Positions 1 to 10,764 of a stretch of DNA of 64,000 bases are shown here, piece after piece. A program made the position numbers and the translations under genes. The notes beneath the pieces are model-generated. The model searched no databases. It was not told where the DNA came from and worked only from the letters and a program-made list of their open reading frames with translations. The stretch is from Gigaspora rosea (taxonomy: Eukaryota > Glomeromycota > Glomeromycetes > Diversisporales > Gigasporaceae), in the NCBI GenBank assembly GCA_003550325.1, contig QKWP01001215.1, positions 1 through 64,000 of the forward strand. The letters run 5' to 3'. Within the stretch, counting starts at the first letter, position 1, and every line of letters starts with the position of its first letter.

Positions 1-556
1 CAATAAAATTCAATTTGTTCATTGAATATCCAATCCTAGCCCCAAGACTCAACCCCAAACATATATAACTTTAGTTGCTAAATTATTTTCGCTCAAATCT
101 AAAAAAAATTTTGGTGCAGCTTTTGTTTTAATATAAGCAAAGATAATATGATAACTATTAAGTCAAATTTAATTTTTTTTATTTAAATTCTATAAATTCA
201 TAGAATTCAAATAAAAAAGTTTATTGAATTTGGACTACATTAGCAAAATAAATATACGAAATCTTTCGAAGGATATTGCATGCTGAAATCTTTTAAAAGA
301 ATTGCGATTGACGTGAAATCTTTCGAAATATGCGCAATCTTTGAAAGATTTCTGTGCATTTCTTTCAAAATATTTCGAAATAAATTTCAAAATATTTCGA
401 AATATATTGCGAAATATTGCGAAATAGGCCAAATAAAAAAAATGCAAACCTCTACCTAATTATCCCTTCAGGGGTCGCAGGAGGTAATATTATTATTTAA
501 ATCTGCAATATTTTGCAATATTTCGCAAAATTTCAAATTTTTTTAAGAATTTTTCT
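1..556. repeat. A+T-rich flank with short TTTCGAAATA-type palindromes
   Basis: No gene is seen. From about 240 to 540 the sequence is a string of overlapping short palindromes built on ATTTCGAAAT and ATTGCGAAAT. The same texture returns at 12690-12740, 46130-46270, 47920-48060 and 63270-63620, so it is a dispersed repeat style. The short open frames over it have the composition expected of translated low-complexity DNA. Confidence 0.6.
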
Positions 557-666
557 AACTATAACCCATAGTGATGATCACTACTATCACGTGAACTATT
601 GGATGTTACACAAATAGAATTTATTATGTACATGCAAAATTACGCTAAATACATATTATATGTTAT

Positions 667-985
667 GTGCTAGCTGCTCACTAACGCTCGCAGCTAGCCA
701 TTTACCTGCGGTGCTTTTTACTAAAAATTCTAGCATCTAACAACTTTATCAGAAAACATTGTTCATCATATGAAATACCCAGTGTATAAAAAAAAAGCGA
801 ATAAATCCCACACGAATATGTATCATGTGCTAGCTGCTCGCTATTGCTCGCAGCTAGCCGTTTACCTGCGGTGCTTTTTACAAGAAATCCCAGCATTTAA
901 CAACTTTCTCAGAAAACATCATTCATCATACGAAATATCTAATGCATACCTACGTTTTAATATAGCAATAATAAGAATCATAATA
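667..985. repeat. 160-bp tandem duplication with a GCTAGCTGC/GCAGCTAGC hairpin
   Basis: Two direct copies start at 667 and 827, exactly 160 bp apart, and stay similar for about 120 bp. Each begins with GTGCTAGCTGCTC, has the reverse complement GCAGCTAGCC about 20 bp later, and continues TTTACCTGCGGTGC. Each copy can fold into a short G+C-rich hairpin, which stands out in this A+T-rich context. Confidence 0.7.
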
Positions 986-1160
986 AAAAAAAAGTGAAGT
1001 TTCACTTTCTCTTTTGACTGTACTCAAATGATTTCTATACATTTAGGTTCATTCTAACTATACACGTTATATCGTTCATTCAGTATTTTATTTACCAATA
1101 TGATCATTAATTATCTTTACATATAGAATCTTAATTTATGGAAAATGCACAACTAAACTA

Positions 1161-1529
1161 TCAAGTAAATGCTGATTCATAATGAGTTCGATTTCGTTGA
1201 CGAGCAAGATCAATGACTTGATTGCTAATATTTCTCCCAGAATGGGTACACTCAAACATGCATCGTCTAACTTCACCATTATTACTTGTTACCCTTTTTC
1301 GACGCAAAGAAAAACCTGTAGTCTTAGCATAATTGTTGAGGCGTGCCTCAGCTAAGTCCTATGAATCAATGAAGCTCCTACTGAGAGTTGAAGGTCCTGT
1401 TCTACTTCTACAATTGATTCTGTTGCTTCATTTATTTCAGAAATTGCTAATCCTTCACTTATATTACTTGTAGTTTCAAGATCGATCAAAGGACTACATG
1501 GTGATGTTGAAAAACTAATATATGATACT
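1161..1529 (-). pseudogene. FAR1 DNA-binding-domain fragment (transposon remnant)
   Basis: Reverse-strand translation of 1350-1165 gives a FAR1/WRKY-GCM1-style zinc-binding domain. The pattern is an acidic start (LAEARLNNYA), then TGFSLRRKRVTSNNGEVRR, then CMFECTHSG and a basic tail (LARQRNRTHYE). This matches the N-terminal domain of FHY3/FAR1-like proteins derived from Mutator-like transposases, which recognises DNA. Upstream, 1529-1370 reads as an acidic Ser/Glu-rich stretch. The copy is dead: a TAG lies where a Trp codon is expected just before LAEAR, a one-base frameshift separates the acidic stretch from the domain, and a stop follows HYESAFT. No transposase catalytic core follows. The family call is fairly sure. 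Whether it was a free host gene or a transposon gene is inferred from the surrounding inverted repeats. Confidence 0.65.
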
Positions 1530-1659
1530 TCTAAAAAAAAAAATGCTTAAAGATAACCAGTTCACATTTCAATATGCCATAATGAAATAATTCTAAAAAA
1601 CTTGCCTTCCATAATTCCCTTGTAGACACGAATGCAGTTAGTAAAAAAGACATGTTGCA

Positions 1660-1835
1660 AGGAAAAATGACAAAGCAAAAGAGCGAGAGAGTACAGCAGA
1701 GCAAGGAACACGACAAAGCAAAGAAACACAACAAAGCAAGAGAACACGGCAAAGCAAGAGACCACGGCAAAGCAAGAGAGCAAGAGAATGCGACAGAACG
1801 AGAAACAGTAAAGCAAGAGCAAAAAAGAACAGTTA
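1660..1835 (+). repeat. Purine-rich minisatellite (AAAGCAAGAGAACACGGC-like)
   Basis: Degenerate 15-18 bp units of the form CAAAGCAAGAGAACACGG repeat across the interval. They give Lys/Ala/Arg/Glu/His-rich open frames on the plus strand and Leu/Phe-rich ones on the minus strand. I treat these frames as artefacts of the repeat. Confidence 0.65.
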
Positions 1836-3259
1836 GAAAATAGCAGCAAATAGGAGTGCGAAAACGAGCGAAAAACTGGATAATAAAAAATATAGTAGCG
1901 AAAGAAAAGTTGAATTAAGTTGTCAACGAAGTAATAAAAAGACGCGATGCGTCATTAAATATGCTCAAAGAGCACTTAGAAAAGAAAATATACTATTGAA
2001 AGAAAATAAATAACAGAATAAGTAAGCAACTTAAGAATTGAAAGGTAATTAAAGTGAGTCAATGTTAGTAATGCAGTAATGCAGTAATGCGAATGTCTTA
2101 GAAATCTTAGAAAGGTAAGTTAGAAATTGTTCTAGTGATGATCAATATTAGTATTAATGAATCACGTGATCTCACGTGATAGTGGTGATCATCACCATGG
2201 GTAATTTTAATTATATTTCTTTTTTTAAAATTTTCACAATTGAATATAAAATTTTATATTTTTTTTTATTATTATATAAATTACATTTTTAAATTAAATA
2301 TATATCTATAATACAATTTTTCAGTTTCCTTCAACCCGTAGATCTTTCCATCATTTAGCATTCGCACCAATCACCAAACTGTTATCATCTATCATTCGGT
2401 TAGTTCAAAGGAATAATCGCCTTTTTTTGTTTTGATTAGTTCGATCAACATTAATAATTATTAGCTAAGATCATTGAAAACTTGAAAGATTATTGATAGA
2501 ATATTCCAATACTACAATTTTTTAGTCCGATTTATCAACCTGTGTCATTCGTCAATAGCACTGCCACTTTATTTTTGCATTTAACCAAGCATAATCTTCA
2601 TTTCTAGCATTGATCATCCTCAACTCAAAATTATGAAATTTATTACTGTTTCTATCTATTACCGTAATACTGCGCCGCGTACTTGGTAAATTTATCCTAA
2701 TGGCCATTTTTTGAAAAACGTGCAATCTGTTAAAATCTATTCTTACTAACTGTATGTATATGTACATACATACGTATGGGTCCATATCATTTCTTTTCTC
2801 TACCATTATTTCCTGAAATCCATTTGTCTGGAATGGCGAGTAACATAAGTTTTTATAGTAACTCATAATAAAGTTTACGATAACTTCAATGCAGATTAAC
2901 GCAACATTAACCACATGCTGTAGTCAGAATTTTTAACAGTAACTTGCGATAATTCAATACAAATTAACTCAATCATAACAATAGCAAGTAAGTTCTGTGA
3001 CAGAATTTTTTACAGTAACTCAATAGAAATCAAAATAATTCCAATGCAAACTAACGCAACTTAACTACATAATGTGTTTTACTAAAATAGCATATTATAT
3101 AACAGAGTTTCTTAAATCATGAGAAACTCAAAATAATTTCAATGCAAACTATGTCATTAGAAAAGCAAGTTTTGTAGTAGAAATTCTTTTACAGCAACTC
3201 ATGTTACACATAGAAATCACAATAATTCCAATACAAACCAACTAAACTTTAATCAAATA

Positions 3260-3435
3260 CAGTCAACTCTCTCTAAGCACAACTCCTCTAAGTGCAACTT
3301 CTCTTTAAATGCAACTTTAACTTCAGGCCCAAGTATATGTTTGGTATACTATAAATGTAATTTTTCTTAATTGTTTTCTAAATGCATGTTGCTAGAAGTC
3401 TGATTCTAATGAATTGTGCTAGAGAGAGTTGGTTG
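3260..3435. mobile_element. 176-bp Tc1/mariner-type MITE in the satellite
   Basis: Terminal repeats CAGTCAACTCTCTCTA on the left and, reversed, CAACCAACTCTCTCTA on the right, flanked by TA at 3258-3259 and 3436-3437. A CAGT start with a TA target duplication fits pogo/Tc1-mariner elements. There is no coding capacity. Confidence 0.75.
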
Positions 3436-3454
3436 TACCGTGTATACAAAAGCA

Positions 3455-3630
3455 CAGTTAAACTTCTGTAATTGTACCTATTGGAGCTATAGGATAAAAT
3501 GTTCATTTATGGAAGGTGTGCGAATTTTTACTATGTTTCTGTATACTTGGAACCATACCAGAGCGTTCATTTAGAGCGAATTTACATAATGGGTGCATTT
3601 ATGAAGGGTGCAATTATAGAGGTCTGACTG
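3455..3630. mobile_element. 176-bp pogo-like MITE
   Basis: The left end CAGTTAAACTTCTGTAATTG and the reversed right end CAGTCAGACCTCTATAATTG form imperfect inverted repeats. The ends are similar to those of the element at 4730-4908. The flanking TA duplication has decayed on the left. Confidence 0.55.
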
Positions 3631-4143
3631 CAGTAGGTTCTGTAACAATTTTTTATAGTAGAAATCATGCTAATTCTAATACAAACTAACTCAACCTCTT
3701 ACTGTGTATCACTGCAGCTTTAACAGAATTTTTTACGTTAACTCATGATAGAAATTATGATAATTTTATTGCCAACCTTAACCATATACTGTGTTATCAG
3801 AATAGAGAGATAAGTTCTATAACAATTTTTTTTATATAATAGTAACTTATAACAGAAATCGCAATAATTCCAATACAAACTGTGTCACTAAAATAGTGAG
3901 TAAGCTCTGTAACAAAAAATTTATTATGAAAAAAACACAATAATTCCAATGCAAACCATCTCACTTTAACTGAAATAGTAAGTTCTGTTATAATTTTTTG
4001 TGGTAACTTATTCATGATAGAATTTATAATAATTTTAATGCAAAACAATCCAACTATATACTATATGTTACTAGAATGAAAAATTTATAACCAAATTTTT
4101 TACAGAATTCATATCAAAATTGCAATAATTCTAATATAAGCTA

Positions 4144-4260
4144 CTGTATTTTCACATAATAATGCTCATGAGCATTATTTAGAATAATGGCCTGAATTAA
4201 GCTTAATTTGTGCCAAAATTTGAAATTACACTCTTGTGCATTATTTTGCGAAAAATACGG
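4144..4260. mobile_element. 117-bp MITE with CTGTATTTTC.. ends
   Basis: TA duplications at 4142-4143 and 4261-4262 flank inverted ends (CTGTATTTTCACATAATAAT on the left; CCGTATTTTTCGCAAAATAA read inward from the right). A longer relative lies in array 2 at about 31320-31651. Confidence 0.65.
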
Positions 4261-4729
4261 TAACTTAGCTTTAACTACTTACTGTGTGTCATTGGAATGG
4301 CAAGTAAATTTTGTAACAATTTTTTACAGTTACCATCATAAAAAACAATAGTTCTAATACAAACTAACTCATATTATATGTTACCGGAAAGTAAGTTCTA
4401 TATCTGAATTTTGTTATAGTAGCTCACAATAGAAATCATAATAATTTCAATACAAACTAACTCAACCTTAACCATATTCTAGGTGCCTCTAGAATAGTGA
4501 ATAAATACTGTAATAATTTTTTATAGTAAATCACAATAGAAATCATAAGAATTCAAATGCAACTAACTCAACTACATACTGTTTATTAAGAAGTGTAAGT
4601 TCTATAAGAGATTTTTTACAGTGATTCATGTTAAAAATTTACGATAATTCTAATACAAACCAACACAACCTTAACCACTTACTGTGTGTTATCATAATAA
4701 CAAGTAAGGTTTATAGCAAAAATATGATA

Positions 4730-4908
4730 CAGTAAAACCTCCATAAATGCATGCTTTTAGGACTGAACTTTAACAATATGCATTTAGAGAACAATAAGAA
4801 AAGGTGTATTTATAGATGTTTTGCATATACTGTATTTAGGCCTGAGGTTGAGTGTTTATTTAGAGAAGGTGTGCATTTATAGAGTGTGCATTTATAGAGG
4901 TTTTACTG
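4730..4908. mobile_element. 179-bp pogo/Tigger-like MITE
   Basis: Near-perfect terminal repeats, CAGTAAAACCTCCATAAATG on the left and CAGTAAAACCTCTATAAATG reversed on the right, with TA on both sides (4728-4729, 4909-4910). The interior repeats GTGCATTTATAGA. It sits inside satellite units. Confidence 0.8.
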
Positions 4909-4919
4909 TAATTTTATGC

Positions 4920-5143
4920 CAGTTTGCAAAAAGGCGTGACCCTGTGATTTTGTAATGATAATAGTAAAAAAATTACTAAGATTTTAATCTCAATTGATTA
5001 TAATTTTCGATTAATAACATTTATAATTTATTTAGAATCTTTAAAATTCACTAAGAATCGAAAAATCTACTAGAATCAGCTAATTTCTCATGGTTTAACA
5101 TGACATTATGATCTACAAAGGTCCCACTTTTTTACAAACAGCT
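4920..5143. mobile_element. ~224-bp MITE with CAGTTTG..CAAACAG ends
   Basis: The left end CAGTTTGCAAAAAGGCGTGA and the reversed right end CTGTTTGTAAAAAAGTGGGA are imperfect inverted repeats extending about 40 bp. The interior is not satellite sequence. The target duplication is unclear, so the limits are good to a few bases only. Confidence 0.5.
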
Positions 5144-6015
5144 ATAATACAATATTGTGTATTACCAGAATAGTAAATTCTATAACAGAGTTTTTTTATA
5201 GTAAATCTCAATAAAATTACAATAATTCTAATGTAAACTGCTCCAATTTAACTACATGCTGTATGTTAGGGTAAGTTTTGTAACAAAATTTTATAGTTAA
5301 AACTTACAATAAACAACATAATAATCTTAATATAACTATAATTGCTTACTGTATCACTGAATATCTATAACAGAGTTTTTTTACAATAATTTTAATACAA
5401 ACTAAATTATATACAGTGTGTTACCAGAGTGGTGAGTAAGCTCTGTGGCAGGATTTTATCACAGAAATTCCAATACAAACTATAACTTAATCATATATTG
5501 CATGTTATCAAAATGGTATAACAAAATTTTTTACAATAACTCATAACAAAAATTATGATGATTCAAATTCAAATTAATCAGTTTTAATAACATTCTATGC
5601 TGCACCAGAATAATAAACATGTTCTATACCAGATTTTTTTACAGTAGCAATGCAAATTAACCTACATATTATGTTACCAGAATAGCAAATTTTATAATAG
5701 ATGTATTTACAATATGTTAACTACAATAGAAATCACAATAATTCTAATGCAAACTAACTCAACCTCACATTTTGTCTAAAATAACGGGTATTTTCTGTAA
5801 TAGAAATTTTTACAGTAACTAATAATAGAATTCATAATAGTTTTCAATGCAAACTAACTCAACTTTACTTAAATACTGTTATATGTTACCAATATAGCAA
5901 GTAAGTTCTATAACAAATTTTTTATAGTAACTTTCAATGTAAACTACTCAACCTAACCATACACAATATGCAATCTGGATAGTGTGTAAGTTCTATAACA
6001 GAATTTTTTACAGTA

Positions 6016-6164
6016 AGGGGAGTAACAAAAATCAGGTGATTTTTTAGGGGAGAGGGGGGTAAAAAAAGTTAAAATTATATATAAGAACCTGACTATTTAT
6101 ATATTAAAAAAGAGGGGGGGTAGGCCTCTGATAAAAAATAATCAGGTGATTAATGACACTGCCC
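6016..6164. mobile_element. 149-bp TA-flanked MITE, copy 1 (partner at 31842)
   Basis: Ends AGGGGAGTAACAAAAATCAG and, reversed, GGGCAGTGTCATTAATCACC form imperfect inverted repeats. TA at 6014-6015 and 6165-6166 reconstitutes the uninterrupted satellite sequence. The interior has an unusual G-run tract (GGGGAGAGGGGGG). The same element occurs inverted in array 2. Confidence 0.8.
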
Positions 6165-7072
6165 TAACTTACAATTTAAGATAATTTAATCTTAACTATA
6201 TACTGTGTGTTACCATAATAGCAAGTAGTTTTGTACCAGTTTTTTTATAGTAACTTACAATACAAAATAACTCAAGCTTATTCACATACTGTGTGTTATG
6301 AGAATAGAAAGTTCTGTAACAAAGTTTTTCAGTAACTCTTAATAGAAATCACAATTTAACTAAAACCAATTCAACTTTAATTACATATTTTGTTACCAGA
6401 ATAACAAGTGAGCTCTGTGTTTTTTTGCATTAATTCTACAATGTAATTCAAACTTAACCACATACTTCTGTTACCGGAGTAGTGAGTAGGTTTTGTATCA
6501 GAAGTTTTTACAGTAGCTTACAATATAAACTAACTCAAGTTTTACTACATGCCATGTGTTACTAAAATAGAAAGTAAGAATTTTTTATAGTAACCCTTGG
6601 TAGAAATCACGATTATTTGAATAAAACCATCTCAACCTTAACAGCATATTGCATCACTAGAATAGCAATAAATTTTGTAGAAAGTTGCTTATAATGGAAA
6701 TTATAATAATTTTAATGATATTGTGACATTGAAATATCAAGTTCTGTACCAGAATTTTTTATTGTAAATCATAATACTATAGAAAATATGATAGTACTAA
6801 TACAAACTATCACAATCTTAACCACATATTGTGTGGCACCAAGCTCTGTGACAGGATTTTTTATAGTGCCTTATTATAAAAATCACATTATTTCAATGCA
6901 AGTTAACCATGTACCATGTATTAACAGAATAGCAAATGAGTTCTGTAACAAATTTTTTATAATAATTCACAGTAATTAATTCAACCTTAACTATACACTA
7001 TATGTCACCAGAATAATTTATATAACAGGATTTTTATAGTAGAAATCCAATGCAAACTACTATAACCTATAG

Positions 7073-7305
7073 GTCCAAAGAATAAATATCAAATAACTAT
7101 TGCTAACAATTTGTGCTAAAAATATGACCTCTATTAGCATATATCAAAAAAATTATCATAAGCATATCAGGCAAAATAAATATCGGATATCTGATATTTA
7201 TTTTTTTACCTAATATGCATCCAATATTATTTGATATAAATCAAATTTTAGTGCAAATAGTTGCAATAGTTAACTATTGAGTATTGGATATTTATGCTTT
7301 GTACC
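7073..7305. mobile_element. ~230-bp palindromic MITE
   Basis: Inverted ends share GGTCCAAAGAATAAATATC and, reversed, GGTACAAAGCATAAATATCC. A second internal inverted pair (AACTATTGC and GCAATAGTT) and a central palindrome (AAATATCGGATATCTGATATTT) follow. It is nested in the satellite. Limits are approximate. Confidence 0.55.
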
Positions 7306-7688
7306 TGTGACCAGAATAATAAGTTCTATAACAGAATTTCTTATAGTAATGCACAATGCAAGCTAATCTCAACCTTAACCACATACTGTGTATTATGAGA
7401 ATAGTAAGTTCTGTAACAAAATTTTTTTACAATAACTCGCAATAGAAATCATGATTATTTTAATGCAAACCTAATACTATGGTTAACAAAATAGCAAGTT
7501 CTACATATAACAGTATTTTTAAAGTAGTATATTATAGAATTCATGCTAATTCTAATACAAACTAATATAGCCTTAACTACATAATATGTGTCACCAGAAT
7601 AGTGGTAAGTTTTGTAGCAATTAATTATATGATGAATGATAAAAAACACAATTTTTTACGATGAATTTAAATTTATGCCACAATAAGG

Positions 7689-7718
7689 GGTGGCGCATAG
7701 CGCCACCTGTTACACTAG
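7689..7718 (+). other. Helitron-like 3' terminus
   Basis: GGTGGCGC, loop ATA, GCGCCACC (7689-7707), then eight bases to CTAG (7715-7718) followed by T. This matches the hairpin plus CTRR|T arrangement of Helitron 3' ends. Two further examples on the minus strand are at 29693-29723 and 49264-49297. Confidence 0.65.
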
Positions 7719-7911
7719 TCTTTAATAAATATTACATATTTTATTATAATAAATGCATATATAATTTATTAATAACTTAATTTTTTAAAAAATTTAAAAA
7801 TTATAAATATAAAGCAAAATAATAGTATTTTTATTAAAAAAATAAAATAAAAAAAGACAAAAAAAAAGTAGCGTTATTTGTATATAAAAAAAACAAAACA
7901 AAAAAAAAGTT

Positions 7912-8476
7912 TTACACATCATAATCAGGTTCTTCTTGTTCTTCATCGGATCTATAATCTATATTTTTTGTCGAAGTTGTAGATTCTTCATCTTTTTAAA
8001 TACATTTGAAAATTTCTAAAATTTGAACACAATGCAAAAAATTACAAATTTTTAAAAAATTTTAAATATACTCGCCTTTTCTTAGCCTTTTACTTTTACT
8101 TGCCTAAAAAATATTTTTTCAAATAAAAATTCAATTTAAAAATTTAAAAAAAAATTTGTATTTTAAAATATAAACTTACTTTTTTGGAGGATTGTGAAGG
8201 TCGTTTGAAATAATTAAATGTATCCTATAAATTTTTTAAATGTTTAAAATAATTATAAAAAAAATGTGATAATATTTCTATATAATCTATGTATAAATAT
8301 ACTCGTTCAAATTCTTCTAATTATTCTCCAAATTCTTCCAATTCTTCTGGTTTGTTTCTTTCTTCTAATTCTTCTGGTTTATTTCTTTCTTCTATATCCT
8401 CCGAAATTAATGTCAAAAATGATTCACGTCGTTCTAACATTCGCTTTATTTCAAAAAATTGATCAAATTTTTAGTA

Positions 8477-8512
<36 letters not shown>

Positions 8513-9750
8513 AACAATAATAACTTGATATATTTCAAGATCTTCTTTAATGATATCTTCAGAAATCGTTAACTTTTCATAGTTTTGGCTAAGAATAGAT
8601 TTGCATACTGCTACTGCGCATGCCATCTTGTGGTTAGTTGTTTCTTCGGCGGGCCAAATCCTATTTAAAATTCGAACAACATAAGTATTATTTTCATCAG
8701 AACTATTTGCAACTCTTGCAAAAAGAAGCTTAAAACAATTCTTTGTCTTTTCTGATCTCTTCCAATTCAAAACTTCTTCAGGTTTCGCCTTGGTGTTAAT
8801 AGGGTCTAAAAGATTGCCAAAAATAGAAAACATAGAGTCTTTAGTTTTAGTGCTTAAAGTGCTTCCAAACAACCTAACTTTTTCCAAAAGCTAAAAATTT
8901 TTTAAAATTAGAAAATAATAACGTATTTAATATTTTTGAATATATGCAAAAATTGCAAACATTTTTCGAATTTATTTGAAAATATTTAAACATTTTTCGA
9001 ATTTATTCGGAAAATGTTTAAATATTTCGAATAAATTCGAATATTTTTAAAAAAAATAAATAAATTTTTACAGGTCCATGAAGTTTCCTTGCGTAATAGG
9101 CTTTCCAATCTTTATCTAACAATCTTCGCATGAATTCACGACTATGTTCCCTAAAATAGTCCTTCGCTTCTCTCTTGAGTTCTGCATCTGTAGGATAGAT
9201 CAAGTTGTCTAACAACTCATTGGCAATTCCTTTAACGCTTTACTAATTATAAAAAATTATTAGAATAAAATATAAAAAATTAAAATAAAATATAAAAAAT
9301 TAAAATAAATATATAAAAAATTAAAAAATTACCTCAAGGAAAGCTTTTTATTCGTTCTATCGTAGTTCTCAACCAAATTGTCTTCGAGTCTTTTCATTCG
9401 GCCTTCAAGCCGATCAAGTTTCGAAACAATTCAGTACATATGGTGAAGAAGTTCACCCTGGTTTTCTAAAAGCTTAGAGATTGATGCTTCTGACACTTTA
9501 TTTAAAATTAAATTATAATCAATGAAAAAATTTAAAAAATAAAAAAATAATTAAAAAATATAATTTTAATTAAATTAAAAACCTTCGAAAGTTCATGCAG
9601 GTTCAGTTGAACCTGTAGCTTCTATAGTTGAACTTCTGCTTCCACAATGTCTTGCTCTATTTCCACGATTAGATCTTGTCTACGTGTAGCTTTTCCTTTG
9701 ATGGTTTTAGTGGTCTTGTTCTTGGAACTAGCAAGTTTTTGACCAAACAT
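7912..9750 (-). pseudogene. Broken eight-exon gene, conserved hypothetical protein
   Basis: I recognise no function. Reading the minus strand, GT..AG introns join exons 9750-9583, 9495-9333, 9237-9072, 8890-8525, 8443-8303, 8224-8180, 8103-8072 and 7991-7912. Phases agree across most junctions, which argues for a once-real gene. The core (exons 3 and 4) contains YPTDAELKREAKDYFREHS, then YYARKLHGP, then LLEKVRLFGSTLSTKTKDS, IWPAEETTNHKMACAVAVCK and SILSQNYEKLTISEDI. Exon 2 is coiled-coil-like (LDRLEGRMKRLEDN), exon 5 has EELEERNKP repeats, and exons 6-7 are Ser/Lys-rich. The tail is acidic (DEEQEEPDYDV). Damage: TGA after HHMY in exon 2, TAA after EEFGE in exon 5, a stop plus a frameshift in exon 1, and a one-base phase mismatch into the last exon. 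Each nonsense codon could come from a C-to-T change. A living gene with other splicing is possible but less likely. Confidence 0.6.
8478..8522. repeat. (AAT)n microsatellite inside an intron
   Basis: An AAT/ATA trinucleotide run of about 45 bp, with two interruptions, lies in the putative intron between exons 4 and 5 of the broken gene. It makes the open frame there run on as poly-isoleucine, which is not coding. Confidence 0.85.
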
Positions 9751-9873
9751 CCTTTCAAAATGTGTATATGTTTAAAAGTTTATTAATAATTATTGCTAAG
9801 AAATAATTAAAATAAAATATAAAAAATAAAATAAATATAAAAAATTTAAAATCAATGATCTCATAGTGAGCCG
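9751..9873. other. A+T-rich spacer upstream of the broken gene
   Basis: Contains AAATAAAATATAAAAAAT-type runs. No promoter motif can be singled out. Confidence 0.4.
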
Positions 9874-10764
9874 GAAGATAAAGACTTATATAAAAAATAT
9901 AAGCCAGCAGACTTAGCAAGATAGTTATCCATCACATTCGTATGGCTAGAGCTTACCAGAGGTTTTACTACTTATATTTACACTGTCTACAATTATATAT
10001 GGATTTTAAATTCAATTAATATACTGTATATGCTGGCAAATTGCCAGTTTGCTATTCACAGTATCAGCAACTACATATATTATGTATATTAATTAAGAAA
10101 TCTATAATTAAAAGTTATACAATATTACAGTATTTAGAATTATTTACCTAATAAGTTATAATTTGAAAAATAAAAAAAAAAACTAAAAAAAAATTAGTCA
10201 AACAAAAAAATTAATATAAAGTTGGTTTGTTTTAAAAAATTTAAAAAATAATTAAAACAAAGTAACTAAATGTTAAAAAAGTGCAAATTTTTGTAATAAA
10301 ATAAATAAAAAAAANNNNNNGAAGATAAAGACTTATATAAAAAATATAAGCCAGCAGACTTAGCAAGATAGTTATCCATCACATTCGTATGGCTAGAGCT
10401 TGCCAGAGGTTTTACTACTTATATTTACACTGTCTACAATTATATATGGATTTTAAATTCAATTAATATACTGTATATGCTGGCAAATTGCCAGTTTGCT
10501 ATTCACAGTATCAGCAACTACATATATTATGTATATTAATTAAGAAATCTATAATTAAAAGTTATACAATATTACAGTATTTAGAATTATTTACCTAATA
10601 AGTTATAATTTGAAAAATAAAAAAAAAAACTTAAAGAAAAATTAGTCAAACAAAAAATTTAATATAAAGTTGGTTGTATTTATAAAATTTAAAAAAAAAA
10701 AATTAAAACAAAGTAACTAAATGTTAAAAAAGTGCAAATTTTTGTAATAAAATAAATAAAAAAA
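9874..10764. repeat. Near-identical 441-bp direct copies around a 6-N gap
   Basis: Bases 9874-10314 and 10321-10764 match at a constant offset of 447 over their first ~300 bp (one A/G difference near 9956). They diverge only in homopolymer runs near the end. The copies abut the N run at 10315-10320. The simplest reading is one locus present twice because contig ends or haplotypes were not merged. The sequence includes a short palindrome (TGGCAAATTGCCA). Confidence 0.8.
10315..10320. other. Assembly gap (6 N)
   Basis: Six N bases. The true distance is unknown and may be negative, since the flanks overlap in sequence. Confidence 0.98.

Larger units (their letters stand above)
561..2205. mobile_element. 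1.65-kb terminal-inverted-repeat element carrying a FAR1-domain remnant
   Basis: Bases 563-594 and 2172-2203 are inverted repeats of about 32 bp with four mismatches; the core is GTGATGATCAC followed by ACTATCACGTGA. Between them lie a tandem-duplicated hairpin block, a FAR1-like coding remnant on the minus strand and a purine-rich minisatellite. FAR1 domains are known from Mutator-like (MULE) transposases, so a decayed or non-autonomous MULE-type element is a reasonable reading. I do not see a convincing 9-11 bp target duplication, so the boundaries and class remain inferred. Confidence 0.5.
2830..7660 (+). repeat. Satellite array 1, degenerate ~109-bp unit, about 40 copies' worth
   Basis: Units follow one pattern: TTACCAGAATAGCAAGTAAG, then TTCTGTAACAGAATTTTTTA, then CAGTAACTCATAATAGAAAT, then CACAATAATTCCAATGCAAA, then CTAACTCAACC..ACATACTGTGTG. 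Copies vary by substitutions and by loss of blocks, so the array is old. It is interrupted by several small TA-flanked elements listed separately. Open frames inside it are chance. Confidence 0.85.
2300..7718 (+). mobile_element. Helitron-like unit 1 carrying a long internal satellite
   Basis: The unit has three parts: a unique-looking left part (2320-2660), a ~109-bp satellite array, and a right end with an 8-bp-stem hairpin followed by CTAG and a T. The same three parts recur in inverted order at 29693-35190, so they travel as one unit. Hairpin plus CTRR next to T, without inverted repeats, is the known signature of a Helitron 3' end. No Rep/helicase gene is present, so this would be non-autonomous. 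The 5' end is not identified and may have been lost next to the element at 561-2205. Confidence 0.5.

Noticed and set aside
235..447. 70-residue Phe/Arg-rich minus-strand frame
   Set aside because: It lies over the TTTCGAAATA palindromic repeats; the composition follows directly from the repeat.
2552..2914. 120-residue minus-strand frame (includes MINARNEDYAWLNAKIKW)
   Set aside because: It overlaps the satellite at one end. The counterpart region near 34590-34650 conserves the DNA but not the frame, so it is part of the repeat unit rather than a gene.
3797..4048. Open frames inside satellite arrays 1 and 2 (also near 6788, 7455, 31113, 32845, 33744 and 34388)
   Set aside because: Each is a translation of the ~109-bp satellite; no frame is conserved between units.
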